A stretch of 64,000 nt of DNA from Aliirhizobium wenxiniae. Lineage in GTDB: Bacteria; Pseudomonadota; Alphaproteobacteria; Rhizobiales; Rhizobiaceae. The stretch lies in NCBI RefSeq assembly GCF_019511445.1, contig NZ_JAEUAN010000024.1:37642-101641 (forward strand), in the 5' to 3' direction. Positions within the stretch are counted from its first letter, which is position 1; each line of letters begins with the position of its first letter. The notes under the pieces are model-generated. The model saw nothing but the letters and a program-made list of their open reading frames with translations. It searched no databases and was not told the origin of the DNA. A program made the position numbers and the translations under genes. Of the stretch, positions 9,650-17,573 are shown piece after piece.

Positions 9650-9790
9650 CTCACCCTAGCCCTCTCCCCGCGCGCGGGGAGAGGGGACGTGCCCCGCTCG
9701 ACGCTGGAGAGAGACGGAAACGTTGCGGCTTGTGTCCTTCTCCCCGTTTTTACGGGGAGAAGGTGCCGGTAGGCGGATGAGGGGCCGCTT
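9650..9790. repeat. Rhizobial intergenic mosaic repeat, second type, inside the liv operon
   Basis: Contains CCCTCACCCTAGCCCTCTCC, a CTCTCCCC/GGGGAGAG dyad (about 9661-9682) and a second hairpin, CCTTCTCCCCG...CGGGGAGAAGG (about 9738-9766), followed by TGCCGGTAGGCGGATGAGGGGC. The layout parallels the copies at 1324 and 7557 but the sequence differs. It lies between livF and livH and can fold into two strong stem-loops in the operon transcript. Confidence 0.8.
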
Positions 9791-9839
9791 TTTTTCGCAG
9801 GTGGAGCCGTGGTCGTATGCTTGAGAAACCCAGCCATCC

Positions 9840-10544
9840 TCAAACCCCCAGAACCTTGTGCAGCGTATCCATCCGCTCAGGCAGTTCACCGACTGGGAAA
9901 TCCGCCACCATCCTACCGTGGTCCATCAGGTAGAAGCGATCCGCAACTTTGCTGGCGAAGCGGAAGTTCTGTTCGACCATCAGCACGGTCATGCCGCGTT
10001 GTTTCAATGTCTTCAAAACCTCGCCGATGCGCTGGACGATGACGGGAGCGAGGCCCTCCGTCGGTTCGTCGAGGATCAGCAGCTTGACGCCGGTGCGCAG
10101 GATGCGGGCGATGGCGAGCATCTGCTGTTCGCCACCCGACAGTTTCGTGCCGGGGCTGGAGCGTCTCTCGTGAAGATTGGGGAAAAGCGCATAGATTTCA
10201 TCGAGCGGCATGCCGCCTTCGGCAACGACGGGCGGCAGCATCAGGTTTTCGTCGACGGTCAGCGTCGAGAAGATGCCGCGTTCTTCGGGCACGAAGCCGA
10301 GGCCGGCATGGGCGGTCCGGTGCAATGGAACACCGAGCATATCCTTGCCGGCAAAGCGGATATCGCCCTTTCGTTCGCGAATGATGCCCATGATGGTGCG
10401 CAGCGTCGTCGTCTTGCCGACGCCGTTGCGGCCTAAAATGGTGATCGTCTCGCCTTCGCCGACAGTCATGTTGACGCCGTGCAGGATGTGGCTTTCGCCA
10501 TACCAGGCGTTAAGGTTGGAGACTTCGAGAAGCGGTTTTGCCAT
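9840..10544 (-). CDS. livF: Branched-chain amino acid-type ABC ATPase (LivF)
   Basis: A 234-residue ATPase with Walker A (GRNGVGKTT), signature LSGGEQQM, Walker B (LLILDEPTEGLAP) and MVEQN in place of the usual switch-His context, as in LivF proteins. It would hydrolyse ATP on the cytoplasmic face of LivHM. ATG 10544 is preceded by GAGGA at 6 nt; a GTG at 10547 is also in frame. The start overlaps the livG stop codon (TGATG), a translationally coupled arrangement. Confidence 0.94.
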   Translation of the reverse strand: MAKPLLEVSNLNAWYGESHILHGVNMTVGEGETITILGRNGVGKTTTLRTIMGIIRERKGDIRFAGKDMLGVPLHRTAHAGLGFVPEERGIFSTLTVDENLMLPPVVAEGGMPLDEIYALFPNLHERRSSPGTKLSGGEQQMLAIARILRTGVKLLILDEPTEGLAPVIVQRIGEVLKTLKQRGMTVLMVEQNFRFASKVADRFYLMDHGRMVADFPVGELPERMDTLHKVLGV

Positions 10545-11326
10545 CACGCGTCCTCCGTGCCCATGTAGGCGAGCCGCACGCGCTCATCCTCAGAGACCGC
10601 CGCATAGTCGCCTTCCGCGAGGATTTCGCCGCGCTGCAGAACCGTGACGTGGTGACAGATGTCGGCAACGACCGAGAGATTGTGTTCGACCATCAGTACA
10701 GCGCGGGTTTTCGCCACTTCGCGGATGATGCTGGAGACGGTGCCGATATCTTCCTGGCCCATGCCGGCCATCGGTTCGTCGAGCAGCAGCACTTTCGGAT
10801 CGAGCGCCAGCGTGGTGGCGATTTCCAGCACGCGCTTGCGGCCGTAGGAGAGGTCGGCGGCGATCGCATCGCGTTCGCGTTTCAGCCCGACATTTTCGAT
10901 CAATTCGTCAGCACGGGCATTCAGCCGGTCGAGCGACGAGGTTGGCAGCCAGAACTGGGTCGCCAAGCCGTTCGGGCGCTGCAGCGCGACGCGGACATTG
11001 TCGAGAACGGTGAGGTGCGGGAAGACCGCGGAAATCTGGAACGAGCGGACGAGACCCATGCGGGCCACCTTGTCCGGTGCGGTCTTGGTGATGTCGGTGC
11101 CGAGCAGGGTGATCGAGCCTGCGGTTGGCTGCAGGAATTTGGTCAGAAGGTTGAATACTGTCGTCTTGCCGGCGCCGTTAGGGCCGATCAATGCGTGGAC
11201 GCGGGCGTGGTGGATGTCGAGATCGACATCCCTTACAGCGGCAAAAGCGCCAAAACTCTTGGAGAGACCGCGGGCGGACAAGACCACCCGCGGCTCCTCG
11301 TGCAGTTCCTGAACAGGCGCTGCCAT
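10544..11326 (-). CDS. livG: Branched-chain amino acid-type ABC ATPase (LivG)
   Basis: A 260-residue ATPase. Walker A is GPNGAGKTT, followed by the LivG-specific long insertion with VRSFQISAVFPHLTVLDNVRVALQ. Further motifs are LSYGRKR, the divergent signature typical of LivG, Walker B (VLLLDEPMAGM) and VEHNL. The start at 11326 shares one base with the binding-protein stop codon (TAATG); a longer frame to 11413 lies inside the upstream gene and is rejected. It is expected to pair with LivF. Confidence 0.94.
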   Translation of the reverse strand: MAAPVQELHEEPRVVLSARGLSKSFGAFAAVRDVDLDIHHARVHALIGPNGAGKTTVFNLLTKFLQPTAGSITLLGTDITKTAPDKVARMGLVRSFQISAVFPHLTVLDNVRVALQRPNGLATQFWLPTSSLDRLNARADELIENVGLKRERDAIAADLSYGRKRVLEIATTLALDPKVLLLDEPMAGMGQEDIGTVSSIIREVAKTRAVLMVEHNLSVVADICHHVTVLQRGEILAEGDYAAVSEDERVRLAYMGTEDA

Positions 11327-12528
11327 TATTTCACCAGCTCGCAACCGGCCTTGGCAGGATCGAGATAGGCATCCTTGCCGGGAATGGTGGCGAGCACGTT
11401 GTAATAATCCCAAGGCTCCTTGCTGTCGGCCGGTTTCTTGACCTGCAGGAGATACATGTCGTGGATCATGCGGCCATTGGCGGCCACCGTGCCGCCGCGG
11501 CCGAAGAAGTCGTCCACCGGCATGTCGCGCATAGCCTTTGCCACCGCATCGGCATCGTCCGAGCCTGCCTTTTCGACCGCCTTCAGATAATGGGTCACGG
11601 CCGAATAGGTGCCGGCATGGACCATGTTCGGCATTCGCTGGGTCTTGGCGAAGAATTTCTTGCCGAATTCGCGGCTCTGGTCGTCGAGGTTCCAGTAATA
11701 GCCTTCCGTCAGCGTCAGTCCCTGTGCCGCCTCAAGCCCGAGGCCATGGACTTCGGCCAGCGTGAAGAGCAGCGCCGCAAGGTTCTGGCCGCCCTGCGTG
11801 ATGCCAAATTCGGCGGCCTGCTTGATGGTGTTCGCGGTATCGAGGCCGGCATTGGCAAGGCCGATCACCTTGGCGCCGGAAGACTGGGCCTGCAGCAGGA
11901 AGGACGAGAAATCCTGGCTGGAGAGCGGATGGCGCACCGAGCCGAGCACCTGTCCGCCATTCGCCTTGACGTAATCGCTGGTCTGCTGTTCCAGCGAATA
12001 ACCGAAGGCGTAGTCCGCGGTCAGGAAGAACCACGTATCGCCGCCCTGCTTGACCATGGCGCCGCCGGTGCCGACAGCGAGCGCATGTGTGTCATAGGCC
12101 CAATGGAAACCATAGGGGGTGCAGGCCTTGCCGGTCAGATCGACCGTGGCGGCTCCGGTGTTGATGGTGATCTTCTTCTTGTCCTTGGACAGCGCCTGCA
12201 CGGCGAGACCGACCGACGAGGTGGTCAGGTCCATGATCGCATCGACCTGCTCGGTATCGTACCACTGGCGGGCGATGTTGGAGGCGACGTCGGGCTTGTT
12301 CTGGTGGTCGGCGTTTACGAGTTCGACCGGGACGCCCAGCACCTTGCCGCCGTAATCCTCGATCGCCATCTTCGCGGCCTCGACGGATGATTTTCCGCCG
12401 AAATCGGCATAGACGCCGGATTGGTCGTTTAGAATGCCGATCTTCACCTTGCCGTCGGATGCCGATTGAGCAAATGCAGTGCCGCTCGCCAGCAGCACGG
12501 CCAGCGACGTCAGGAACGTCTTACGCAT
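11326..12528 (-). CDS. Branched-chain amino acid-type ABC substrate-binding protein
   Basis: A 400-residue periplasmic binding protein of the Leu/Ile/Val-binding family. A signal peptide (MRKTFLTSLAVLLASGTAFAQ) is followed by KVKIGILNDQSGVYADFGG, the usual opening of the mature domain. It is first in a five-gene transporter set whose order (binding protein, livG, livF, livH, livM) is compact except for a repeat between livF and livH. A divergent LysR gene starts 186 nt away and two inverted 12-mers lie between them, so LysR control is likely. Ligand not deducible; many rhizobial homologues of this subgroup are amide- or urea-binding-like. Confidence 0.92.
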   Translation of the reverse strand: MRKTFLTSLAVLLASGTAFAQSASDGKVKIGILNDQSGVYADFGGKSSVEAAKMAIEDYGGKVLGVPVELVNADHQNKPDVASNIARQWYDTEQVDAIMDLTTSSVGLAVQALSKDKKKITINTGAATVDLTGKACTPYGFHWAYDTHALAVGTGGAMVKQGGDTWFFLTADYAFGYSLEQQTSDYVKANGGQVLGSVRHPLSSQDFSSFLLQAQSSGAKVIGLANAGLDTANTIKQAAEFGITQGGQNLAALLFTLAEVHGLGLEAAQGLTLTEGYYWNLDDQSREFGKKFFAKTQRMPNMVHAGTYSAVTHYLKAVEKAGSDDADAVAKAMRDMPVDDFFGRGGTVAANGRMIHDMYLLQVKKPADSKEPWDYYNVLATIPGKDAYLDPAKAGCELVK

Positions 12529-12714
12529 AAGGTCTCCTCCCAGAGATTGCAGAGCGCTAATCTGTTCAAAATTGGCAGGCCGCCCTCCTCAAAGCAGCTC
12601 TTCCATAAGCACATGGTTGAGGAAAACGGCCGTTGACGCAAGAAGCTCGCCACTATTAATTGCAAACAGCATCTGTGCATTTTTGAACAGATCGGCTCGA
12701 GCCGGGGAGGGGTT
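12529..12714. promoter_or_regulatory. Divergent LysR/transporter control region with inverted 12-mers
   Basis: ATCTGTTCAAAA at 12560-12571 recurs in inverse orientation as TTTTGAACAGAT at 12681-12692. Each copy lies 22-31 nt upstream of the start codon it faces (12528 on minus, 12715 on plus). The right copy also forms a dyad ATCTGT-N10-ACAGAT (12671-12692). The mirror placement suggests binding sites for the LysR protein; assignment is inference. Confidence 0.5.
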
Positions 12715-13623
12715 ATGAGCGGCAATCCCATCTTTACCTGGGATGACCTACAGTATTTTCTGGCGGTTGCCCGAACGGGGCAGTTGTCGACTGCGGCGCG
12801 CCACCTGCGCACCAGCCATGCCACCGTCTCGCGCCGCATCGACCGGCTTGAATTTGCCCTGAAGGTCAAGCTTTTCGAGCGCAATCCGCGTGGTTACGTG
12901 CTGACAGCGGTAGGCCAGCGGTTCGTCGAGACGGCGGAGCGGATGGAGGGGGAAGCCGATCGCTTACAGGCCGAGATCACATCGGGCAATGCGGCGCATC
13001 AGGGCGTCGTGCGGCTGAGCGCGCCGGAGGGTTTTTCGAACTTCTTCCTTACCCATCATCTCGGAGATTTTACCGCGCGGCATCCGAGCCTTTCATTGGA
13101 ACTGGTGACGATCCAGCAGATCATGTCGCTGTCGCGCAAGGAGGCGGATATTGCGGTTGCGCTCGATCCGCCCAAGGCCGGGCCTTACCTGATCGAGAAG
13201 ATCACCGACTACAAGCTCAACATCTATGGATCTAAGCGCTATCTGGCCGGTGCGGCACCGCTGAAGCGGCGGGAAGACCTGCTCGATCATCCGTTCATCG
13301 GTTATATCGAAGACATGATCTTCGCGCCGGGGCTGGATTATCTCGGCGACGTGCATCCCGGCATCAAGCCGAAATTCCAGAGTTCCAGCATTTTCGCGCA
13401 GCTGACGGCGACGCTGAACGGGCTTGGGCTCTGCATTCTGCCGCATTTCATCGCCAGCCGGCAGAGCGAACTGGAGATCGTGCTGCCCGGTGAGGTGCAG
13501 CTGACTCGGCATTATTACATCGTGCGCCATCGCGACATGAGCCGGGTTCCGCGCGTGCGGGCTGTTGCCGATTATCTGACGGCGCTGGTGCAGGATAATC
13601 AGGATGCGTTTGTGGGAGGCTGA
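12715..13623 (+). CDS. LysR-family transcriptional regulator
   Basis: A 302-residue regulator. The N-terminal winged helix-turn-helix (about 8-67) contains FLAVARTGQLSTAARHLRTSHATVSRRIDRLE, and the C-terminal effector domain starts near residue 95 (VVRLSAPEGFSNFFL). It is transcribed divergently from the liv-type transporter operon and is its likely regulator. A strong hairpin (13614-13637) overlaps its stop codon and separates it from the convergent alcohol dehydrogenase gene. The effector is unknown. Confidence 0.92.
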   Translation: MSGNPIFTWDDLQYFLAVARTGQLSTAARHLRTSHATVSRRIDRLEFALKVKLFERNPRGYVLTAVGQRFVETAERMEGEADRLQAEITSGNAAHQGVVRLSAPEGFSNFFLTHHLGDFTARHPSLSLELVTIQQIMSLSRKEADIAVALDPPKAGPYLIEKITDYKLNIYGSKRYLAGAAPLKRREDLLDHPFIGYIEDMIFAPGLDYLGDVHPGIKPKFQSSSIFAQLTATLNGLGLCILPHFIASRQSELEIVLPGEVQLTRHYYIVRHRDMSRVPRVRAVADYLTALVQDNQDAFVGG

Positions 13624-13637
13624 TTTTCGAGCCTCCC
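13614..13637. terminator. Bidirectional terminator-like hairpin
   Basis: GGGAGGCT (13614-13621), loop GATTTTCG, AGCCTCCC (13630-13637). It overlaps the LysR TGA (13621-13623) and lies 17 nt before the end of the convergent dehydrogenase gene. Confidence 0.65.
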
Positions 13638-13653
13638 GGATTTCTCGCCAGAT

Positions 13654-14694
13654 TTAGAAGCTGGTGATGACGGCGATGCCGGGTGTCTCGGCCTTGTCGA
13701 GATTGACCAGTTCGGTGACGCCTTCTGAGAGGCTCACACGCTTGGAGATCAGCTGCTGCGGCTTCATCTTGCCGGCGGTCAGCATGGCAAGCATCGCGTC
13801 GTAACGCCAGGCCTGCATGCCGTGGCTGCCGTAGATTTCCAGCTCATGGCCGATGACCTGCGCCATCGGAATCTGCGGGGTCGAATGCGCGCCGAGCATC
13901 AGGCCGACCTGAACGTGGCGGCCGCGGCGGCGCAGGTTCTTGATCGAGTTGAAGCAGGTTGTCGGGTGGCCGAGCGCGTCGATCGAGACATGCGCGCCGC
14001 CCTTGGTGATTTCGCGTACGGCTTCCACCACATCCGGCACGGAGCCGCCATTGATGGTGGCGACGGCACCGCATTGGCGCGCCATGGCCAGCTTGTCTTC
14101 GGTGAGATCAATGCCGATGACGTTGGCGCCGAGGGCCGTCGCGATCATGATCGCGGAGAGGCCGACGCCGCCGCAGCCGTGGACGGCGACCCAATCACCG
14201 GGGCCGGTGCGGGCCTGATCGGCAACGGCGCGGAAGGAGGTGGCGAAGCGGCAGCCGAGGCTTGCGGCCGTTGCGTCGTCGATCTCTTCGGGAAGATGTA
14301 CGAGATTGGTGTCGGCGTAATCGATCGCGACATATTCGGCAAACGAGCCCCAATGGGTGAAGCCTGGCTGGAACTGGTCGGGGCAGACTTGCTGGTTGCC
14401 GGAATGGCATTCGGCGCAATGGCCGCAGCCGGAAACGAAGGGTACGGTAACGCGGTCACCGACCTTGAAGCGCATGACGCCCTTGCCGGTCGCCACAACC
14501 TTGCCAGCCAGTTCGTGGCCGGGAACATGGGGCAGCCTGATATCCGGGTCATGGCCCTTCCAGCCATGCCAGTCGCTGCGGCACAGACCCGTCGCGCCGA
14601 CCTTGATGACCACGCCGCCGAAGGTCGGCTCGGGATCGGGAAGCGTCCTGATCTCCGGCATCTGTTCGAACGCTTCGTAATACATGGCCTTCAT
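13654..14694 (-). CDS. Zinc-dependent alcohol dehydrogenase (MDR family)
   Basis: A 346-residue medium-chain dehydrogenase. Catalytic-zinc ligands are in GLCRSDWHGW and PGHELAGKV; the structural-zinc cysteines are CGHCAECHSGNQQVC. The nucleotide-binding motif is GCGGVGLSAIMIATALGA followed by IGIDL, which favours NAD. ATG 14694 is the only good start. A hairpin at 14725-14752 lies between this gene and the hydantoinase-like gene upstream on the same strand, so it may be a separate transcript. Substrate unknown; homologues act on simple or aryl alcohols. Confidence 0.9.
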   Translation of the reverse strand: MKAMYYEAFEQMPEIRTLPDPEPTFGGVVIKVGATGLCRSDWHGWKGHDPDIRLPHVPGHELAGKVVATGKGVMRFKVGDRVTVPFVSGCGHCAECHSGNQQVCPDQFQPGFTHWGSFAEYVAIDYADTNLVHLPEEIDDATAASLGCRFATSFRAVADQARTGPGDWVAVHGCGGVGLSAIMIATALGANVIGIDLTEDKLAMARQCGAVATINGGSVPDVVEAVREITKGGAHVSIDALGHPTTCFNSIKNLRRRGRHVQVGLMLGAHSTPQIPMAQVIGHELEIYGSHGMQAWRYDAMLAMLTAGKMKPQQLISKRVSLSEGVTELVNLDKAETPGIAVITSF

Positions 14695-14724
14695 GACGCA
14701 TTCCTCGCCTGTTCAATGTGGAAA

Positions 14725-14752
14725 GTCCCCGATCCTCAAGGAGGTCGGGGAC
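14725..14752 (-). terminator. Hairpin downstream of the hydantoinase-like gene
   Basis: GTCCCCGA (14725-14732) pairs with TCGGGGAC (14745-14752), with a smaller TCCT/AGGA stem inside the loop. On the minus strand it is followed by TTTCC; on the plus strand by ATCGATTTTTG. It probably ends the DUF917-hydantoinase transcript. Confidence 0.5.
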
Positions 14753-14789
14753 ATCGATTTTTGTGCTACGGTAGCGCGGTAAACTGCGT

Positions 14790-16352
14790 TTACGAAGCCT
14801 GTTTCTGCTGATCCTTCATGAAGGCGATGTCGCCGACGACGCGGACGCGCACACGGCGGGCATCACCCGGCAGGTAGGCGATCGGGATGTCTTCCGTATC
14901 CAGCGTGACAATCGACTTCGGATCGGCGCCGGATTCGATCGCACGTTCGCGGGCGATACGCTCGGCTTCGGCAAGCGCCTTGTCGCGCGACATCTCGGAA
15001 AACACCTGATCGACTTCACCGGAGACCTGCGCCATCGCCGCACCGAGTGCGTTGGCAACGCCGGCATGTTCGACGCGCAGCACTTCGCTGGCGCCTTTGA
15101 GCTTTTCCGGGATGAGGAAGGCACCGCCGCCGACGGCGATCAGGCTGACGCCTTCGGCCGAGGTCTTCATCCGGTCGACGCCGTCTTCCACCATGGCTTC
15201 GATACGCTTCAGAAGGTCGGCAACCATTGCCTTGTCGAGATGCTTGACGCGGTCGCGGTCGCCGATTTCGACGAGGCCAGCAGCGACGGCAACGTCGGTC
15301 GTGGTCAGAGTATCGCCGCCGAAGACGAGCGCCTTTTCGGTGATGCGGTAGCCGACCGAGCGCGGGCCGATCTTGCGGGTTTCCGGATCGATGATCGTGC
15401 CGCCGCCGAGTGCCATGGGCAAAAGGTCGGGCATGCGGAACAGGGTGCGCACACCGCCGACTTCGACGACGTTATTGGCTTCCCGCGGGAAACCGCCAAC
15501 GAGGCAGCCGATATCGGAGGTCGTGCCGCCGACGTCGATGACCATGGCTTCCTTCAGGCCGGTGAGGAAGGCCGCACCGCGCATGGAGTTGGTCGGGCCC
15601 GACGCGAAGCTGTAGACCGGATTGGCCGCTGCGACATCCGCCAGCACGACGGTGCCGTCGTTCTGAGTGAGGTAGAAGGGCGCATTGACGCCTGCCTTGA
15701 CCAGAGCATCCTTGAAGGCGTCGATCGTCTTGCGGCCGAGGCCCTGAAGGGCGGCGTTCAAAAGCGTGACGTTTTCGCGTTCCAGAAGACCGATGCGGCC
15801 GAGGGTATGCGACAGCGTGATGCGCGCATCCGGGATGACCGAACGGACGATCTCGGCTGCTTCCAGCTCGCATTCGGCAGTCAGCGGCGAGAAGAGCGCG
15901 GTGATGCCGACGGAGGTGATGCCGGCGTCGCGGATCTTCATTGCCGCGTCGCGGATTTCGTCGCGGGCAAGCGGCACCAGCGGACGGCCGTCATATTCGT
16001 GGCCGCCATGGACCATGAAGGACAGGGGATCGACGCTTTCGCGCAAGTCGTCCGGCCAGTCGATCATCGGCGGCAGCGATGCGCCGGCCGGCATGGCGAT
16101 GCGGATCGCGGCGATGCGCTCGAGGCGGGCGCGCTCGACAACGGCATTGGTGAAATGCGTCGTGCCGATCATCACGGCGTCGATCGGAGATGCACCCGGC
16201 GTCTGCGAGGAGACGACGTGACCTATGGCGTTGACGACGCCCTGCATCACATCCGCTGTGGTGGGAAATTTGATGGCGGAAACGACTTTCTCGCCATCGA
16301 TGAGCACGGCATCCGTATTGGTGCCGCCGACGTCAATTCCGATCCGCTTCAT
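14790..16352 (-). CDS. Hydantoinase/oxoprolinase-family protein (HyuA-like)
   Basis: A 520-residue protein of the ATP-dependent hydantoinase/5-oxoprolinase family, which opens cyclic amides with ATP. It has two actin-like nucleotide motifs, KRIGIDVGGTNTDAVLIDG at the N-terminus and AMVIDVGGTTSDIGCLVGG about residue 270. VSLIAVGGGAFLIP follows later. It is shorter than HyuA of classical hydantoin operons (about 690 residues) and matches the short HyuA-like proteins that accompany DUF917 proteins. Its start overlaps the DUF917 stop codon by 4 nt (ATGA), so the two are translationally coupled and probably act together. No HyuB partner is present. Substrate inferred as a hydantoin-like ring. Confidence 0.85.
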   Translation of the reverse strand: MKRIGIDVGGTNTDAVLIDGEKVVSAIKFPTTADVMQGVVNAIGHVVSSQTPGASPIDAVMIGTTHFTNAVVERARLERIAAIRIAMPAGASLPPMIDWPDDLRESVDPLSFMVHGGHEYDGRPLVPLARDEIRDAAMKIRDAGITSVGITALFSPLTAECELEAAEIVRSVIPDARITLSHTLGRIGLLERENVTLLNAALQGLGRKTIDAFKDALVKAGVNAPFYLTQNDGTVVLADVAAANPVYSFASGPTNSMRGAAFLTGLKEAMVIDVGGTTSDIGCLVGGFPREANNVVEVGGVRTLFRMPDLLPMALGGGTIIDPETRKIGPRSVGYRITEKALVFGGDTLTTTDVAVAAGLVEIGDRDRVKHLDKAMVADLLKRIEAMVEDGVDRMKTSAEGVSLIAVGGGAFLIPEKLKGASEVLRVEHAGVANALGAAMAQVSGEVDQVFSEMSRDKALAEAERIARERAIESGADPKSIVTLDTEDIPIAYLPGDARRVRVRVVGDIAFMKDQQKQAS

Positions 16353-17428
16353 GCTGCAAACACCGATTTGAAATCAAGATCATATCCGAAGGCACGCGGG
16401 CCGACATGTTCCAGACCCTTGGGGCTGGTCAGGACATCCGGTGCCGGCAGGGCGACGACAGTGACGCGCTGGCCGTAACGCACTGTCTCCGTGCCGATCG
16501 CTTCGCCCGACACGGTGTCGAGCAGGCAGATCAGGTCCGGCGTCATGGCGATCGGCTGGCCATCGCGGAAGGCGACTGCCCATTCGTTCTGGAAAGCGAG
16601 TTCGACTTTGGAGCCGCGATCGTCGTCCAGACCTTCGAGATGGGCCGCTCCGCGAAGGAAGCCGCCGGTCGTGGTACGATCCACGTCGGCAACCTTGCCC
16701 TTGAACAGGATCTTGCCGCCTTCATGGGCCAAAACGGCTGCAATCGGATCTGCATGGGCAGCGCGGGCTTCAAGAACCGCACGGCCGAGGCTGACGGCCT
16801 TGGTCACGGTGTGGAGCACGCCCCATTCCTTGACTTCCTTGCCGGTGCGCGGCGCCTTGCATGTGGCAGAGGTCGAGCCAACTTCGGTGCAGATCTTGCG
16901 CGAGATGCGCTCCATCCACTTCCACGACGCGGCTTTGGCAACGATCGCCTCGTTGTCGCGGCAATCGACGAGCGTCAGCGGGTACATCGGCAGGTCGCCG
17001 ATGGCAAAGCTGGTCATCTGCGCTTCCGGATAGGCACGGCCCATCGCGTCGGCGTCAACCACCGGAATGTCCAGCATGGCGGCTGCGAGGAAGGGCGACA
17101 GCGCGTTGCCGCCGCCGATTTCGACGCTCATCACGGCGCGGAATTTTCGGCCGGTATATTCTTCCATCAGCTGCATGGCGCGGGCCAGATGAGCCGGGTC
17201 CACCAGACGTTCCTGGCCGACAAGCGGTGCGCCCATCTTGGAAACCACGGCGACGGCATCGCCATCATCCAGTGCGTTCGGGTCGATAAGCTTGATGCGC
17301 TTGCCGTCCTTGTAGAGTTTTTTCAGGTTGAGCTGAGCCAGATAAGGACTGCCACCGCCACCGGTCCCGAGAATCCAGGCACCAATCGCGAGGGGGTCGA
17401 TCTCGCTCTCATCGAAATCACGGATCAT
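16349..17428 (-). CDS. DUF917 / S-methyl-thiohydantoin desulfurase-family protein
   Basis: A 359-residue protein of the DUF917 family, now named in Pfam after S-methyl-thiohydantoin desulfurase. Typical features are IGAWILGTGGGGSPYLAQLNLK near the N-terminus, VEIGGGNALSPFLAAAMLDIPVVDADAMGRAYPE (about 102-135) and GKVADVDRTTTGGFLRG later. ATG 17428 follows GGAGG at 6 nt. It is the first gene of a minus-strand pair with the hydantoinase-like gene. The conserved 20-bp site (17480-17499) lies 51 nt upstream. The family role in sulfur removal from thiohydantoins is known for few members; applying it here is inference. Confidence 0.85.
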   Translation of the reverse strand: MIRDFDESEIDPLAIGAWILGTGGGGSPYLAQLNLKKLYKDGKRIKLIDPNALDDGDAVAVVSKMGAPLVGQERLVDPAHLARAMQLMEEYTGRKFRAVMSVEIGGGNALSPFLAAAMLDIPVVDADAMGRAYPEAQMTSFAIGDLPMYPLTLVDCRDNEAIVAKAASWKWMERISRKICTEVGSTSATCKAPRTGKEVKEWGVLHTVTKAVSLGRAVLEARAAHADPIAAVLAHEGGKILFKGKVADVDRTTTGGFLRGAAHLEGLDDDRGSKVELAFQNEWAVAFRDGQPIAMTPDLICLLDTVSGEAIGTETVRYGQRVTVVALPAPDVLTSPKGLEHVGPRAFGYDLDFKSVFAA

Positions 17429-17479
17429 GTTTGCCTCCGAATAATGTGCTAGAACCTAGCCATGTGAGGCGAGGGCTGC

Positions 17480-17499
17480 CTATAGGGGACTGCCCCTAG
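17480..17499 (-). promoter_or_regulatory. Candidate AroM-LuxR operator, site 1
   Basis: Plus-strand CTATAGGGGACTGCCCCTAG, with an inner dyad TAGGGG-N4-CCCCTA (17483-17498). It matches the reverse complement of 18622-18641 at 18 of 20 bases. It lies 51 nt upstream of the DUF917 start, in the same orientation and at nearly the same distance as site 2 has to the aroM-like start. It also lies 74 nt upstream of the regulator's own GTG. Confidence 0.65.
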
Positions 17500-17573
17500 A
17501 ATGGGCTTGCCTTTAATTTGTGCATGTCTAGAACGAAGTTGACGATACGATCAGAAGGACCGATTCCCTGCCC

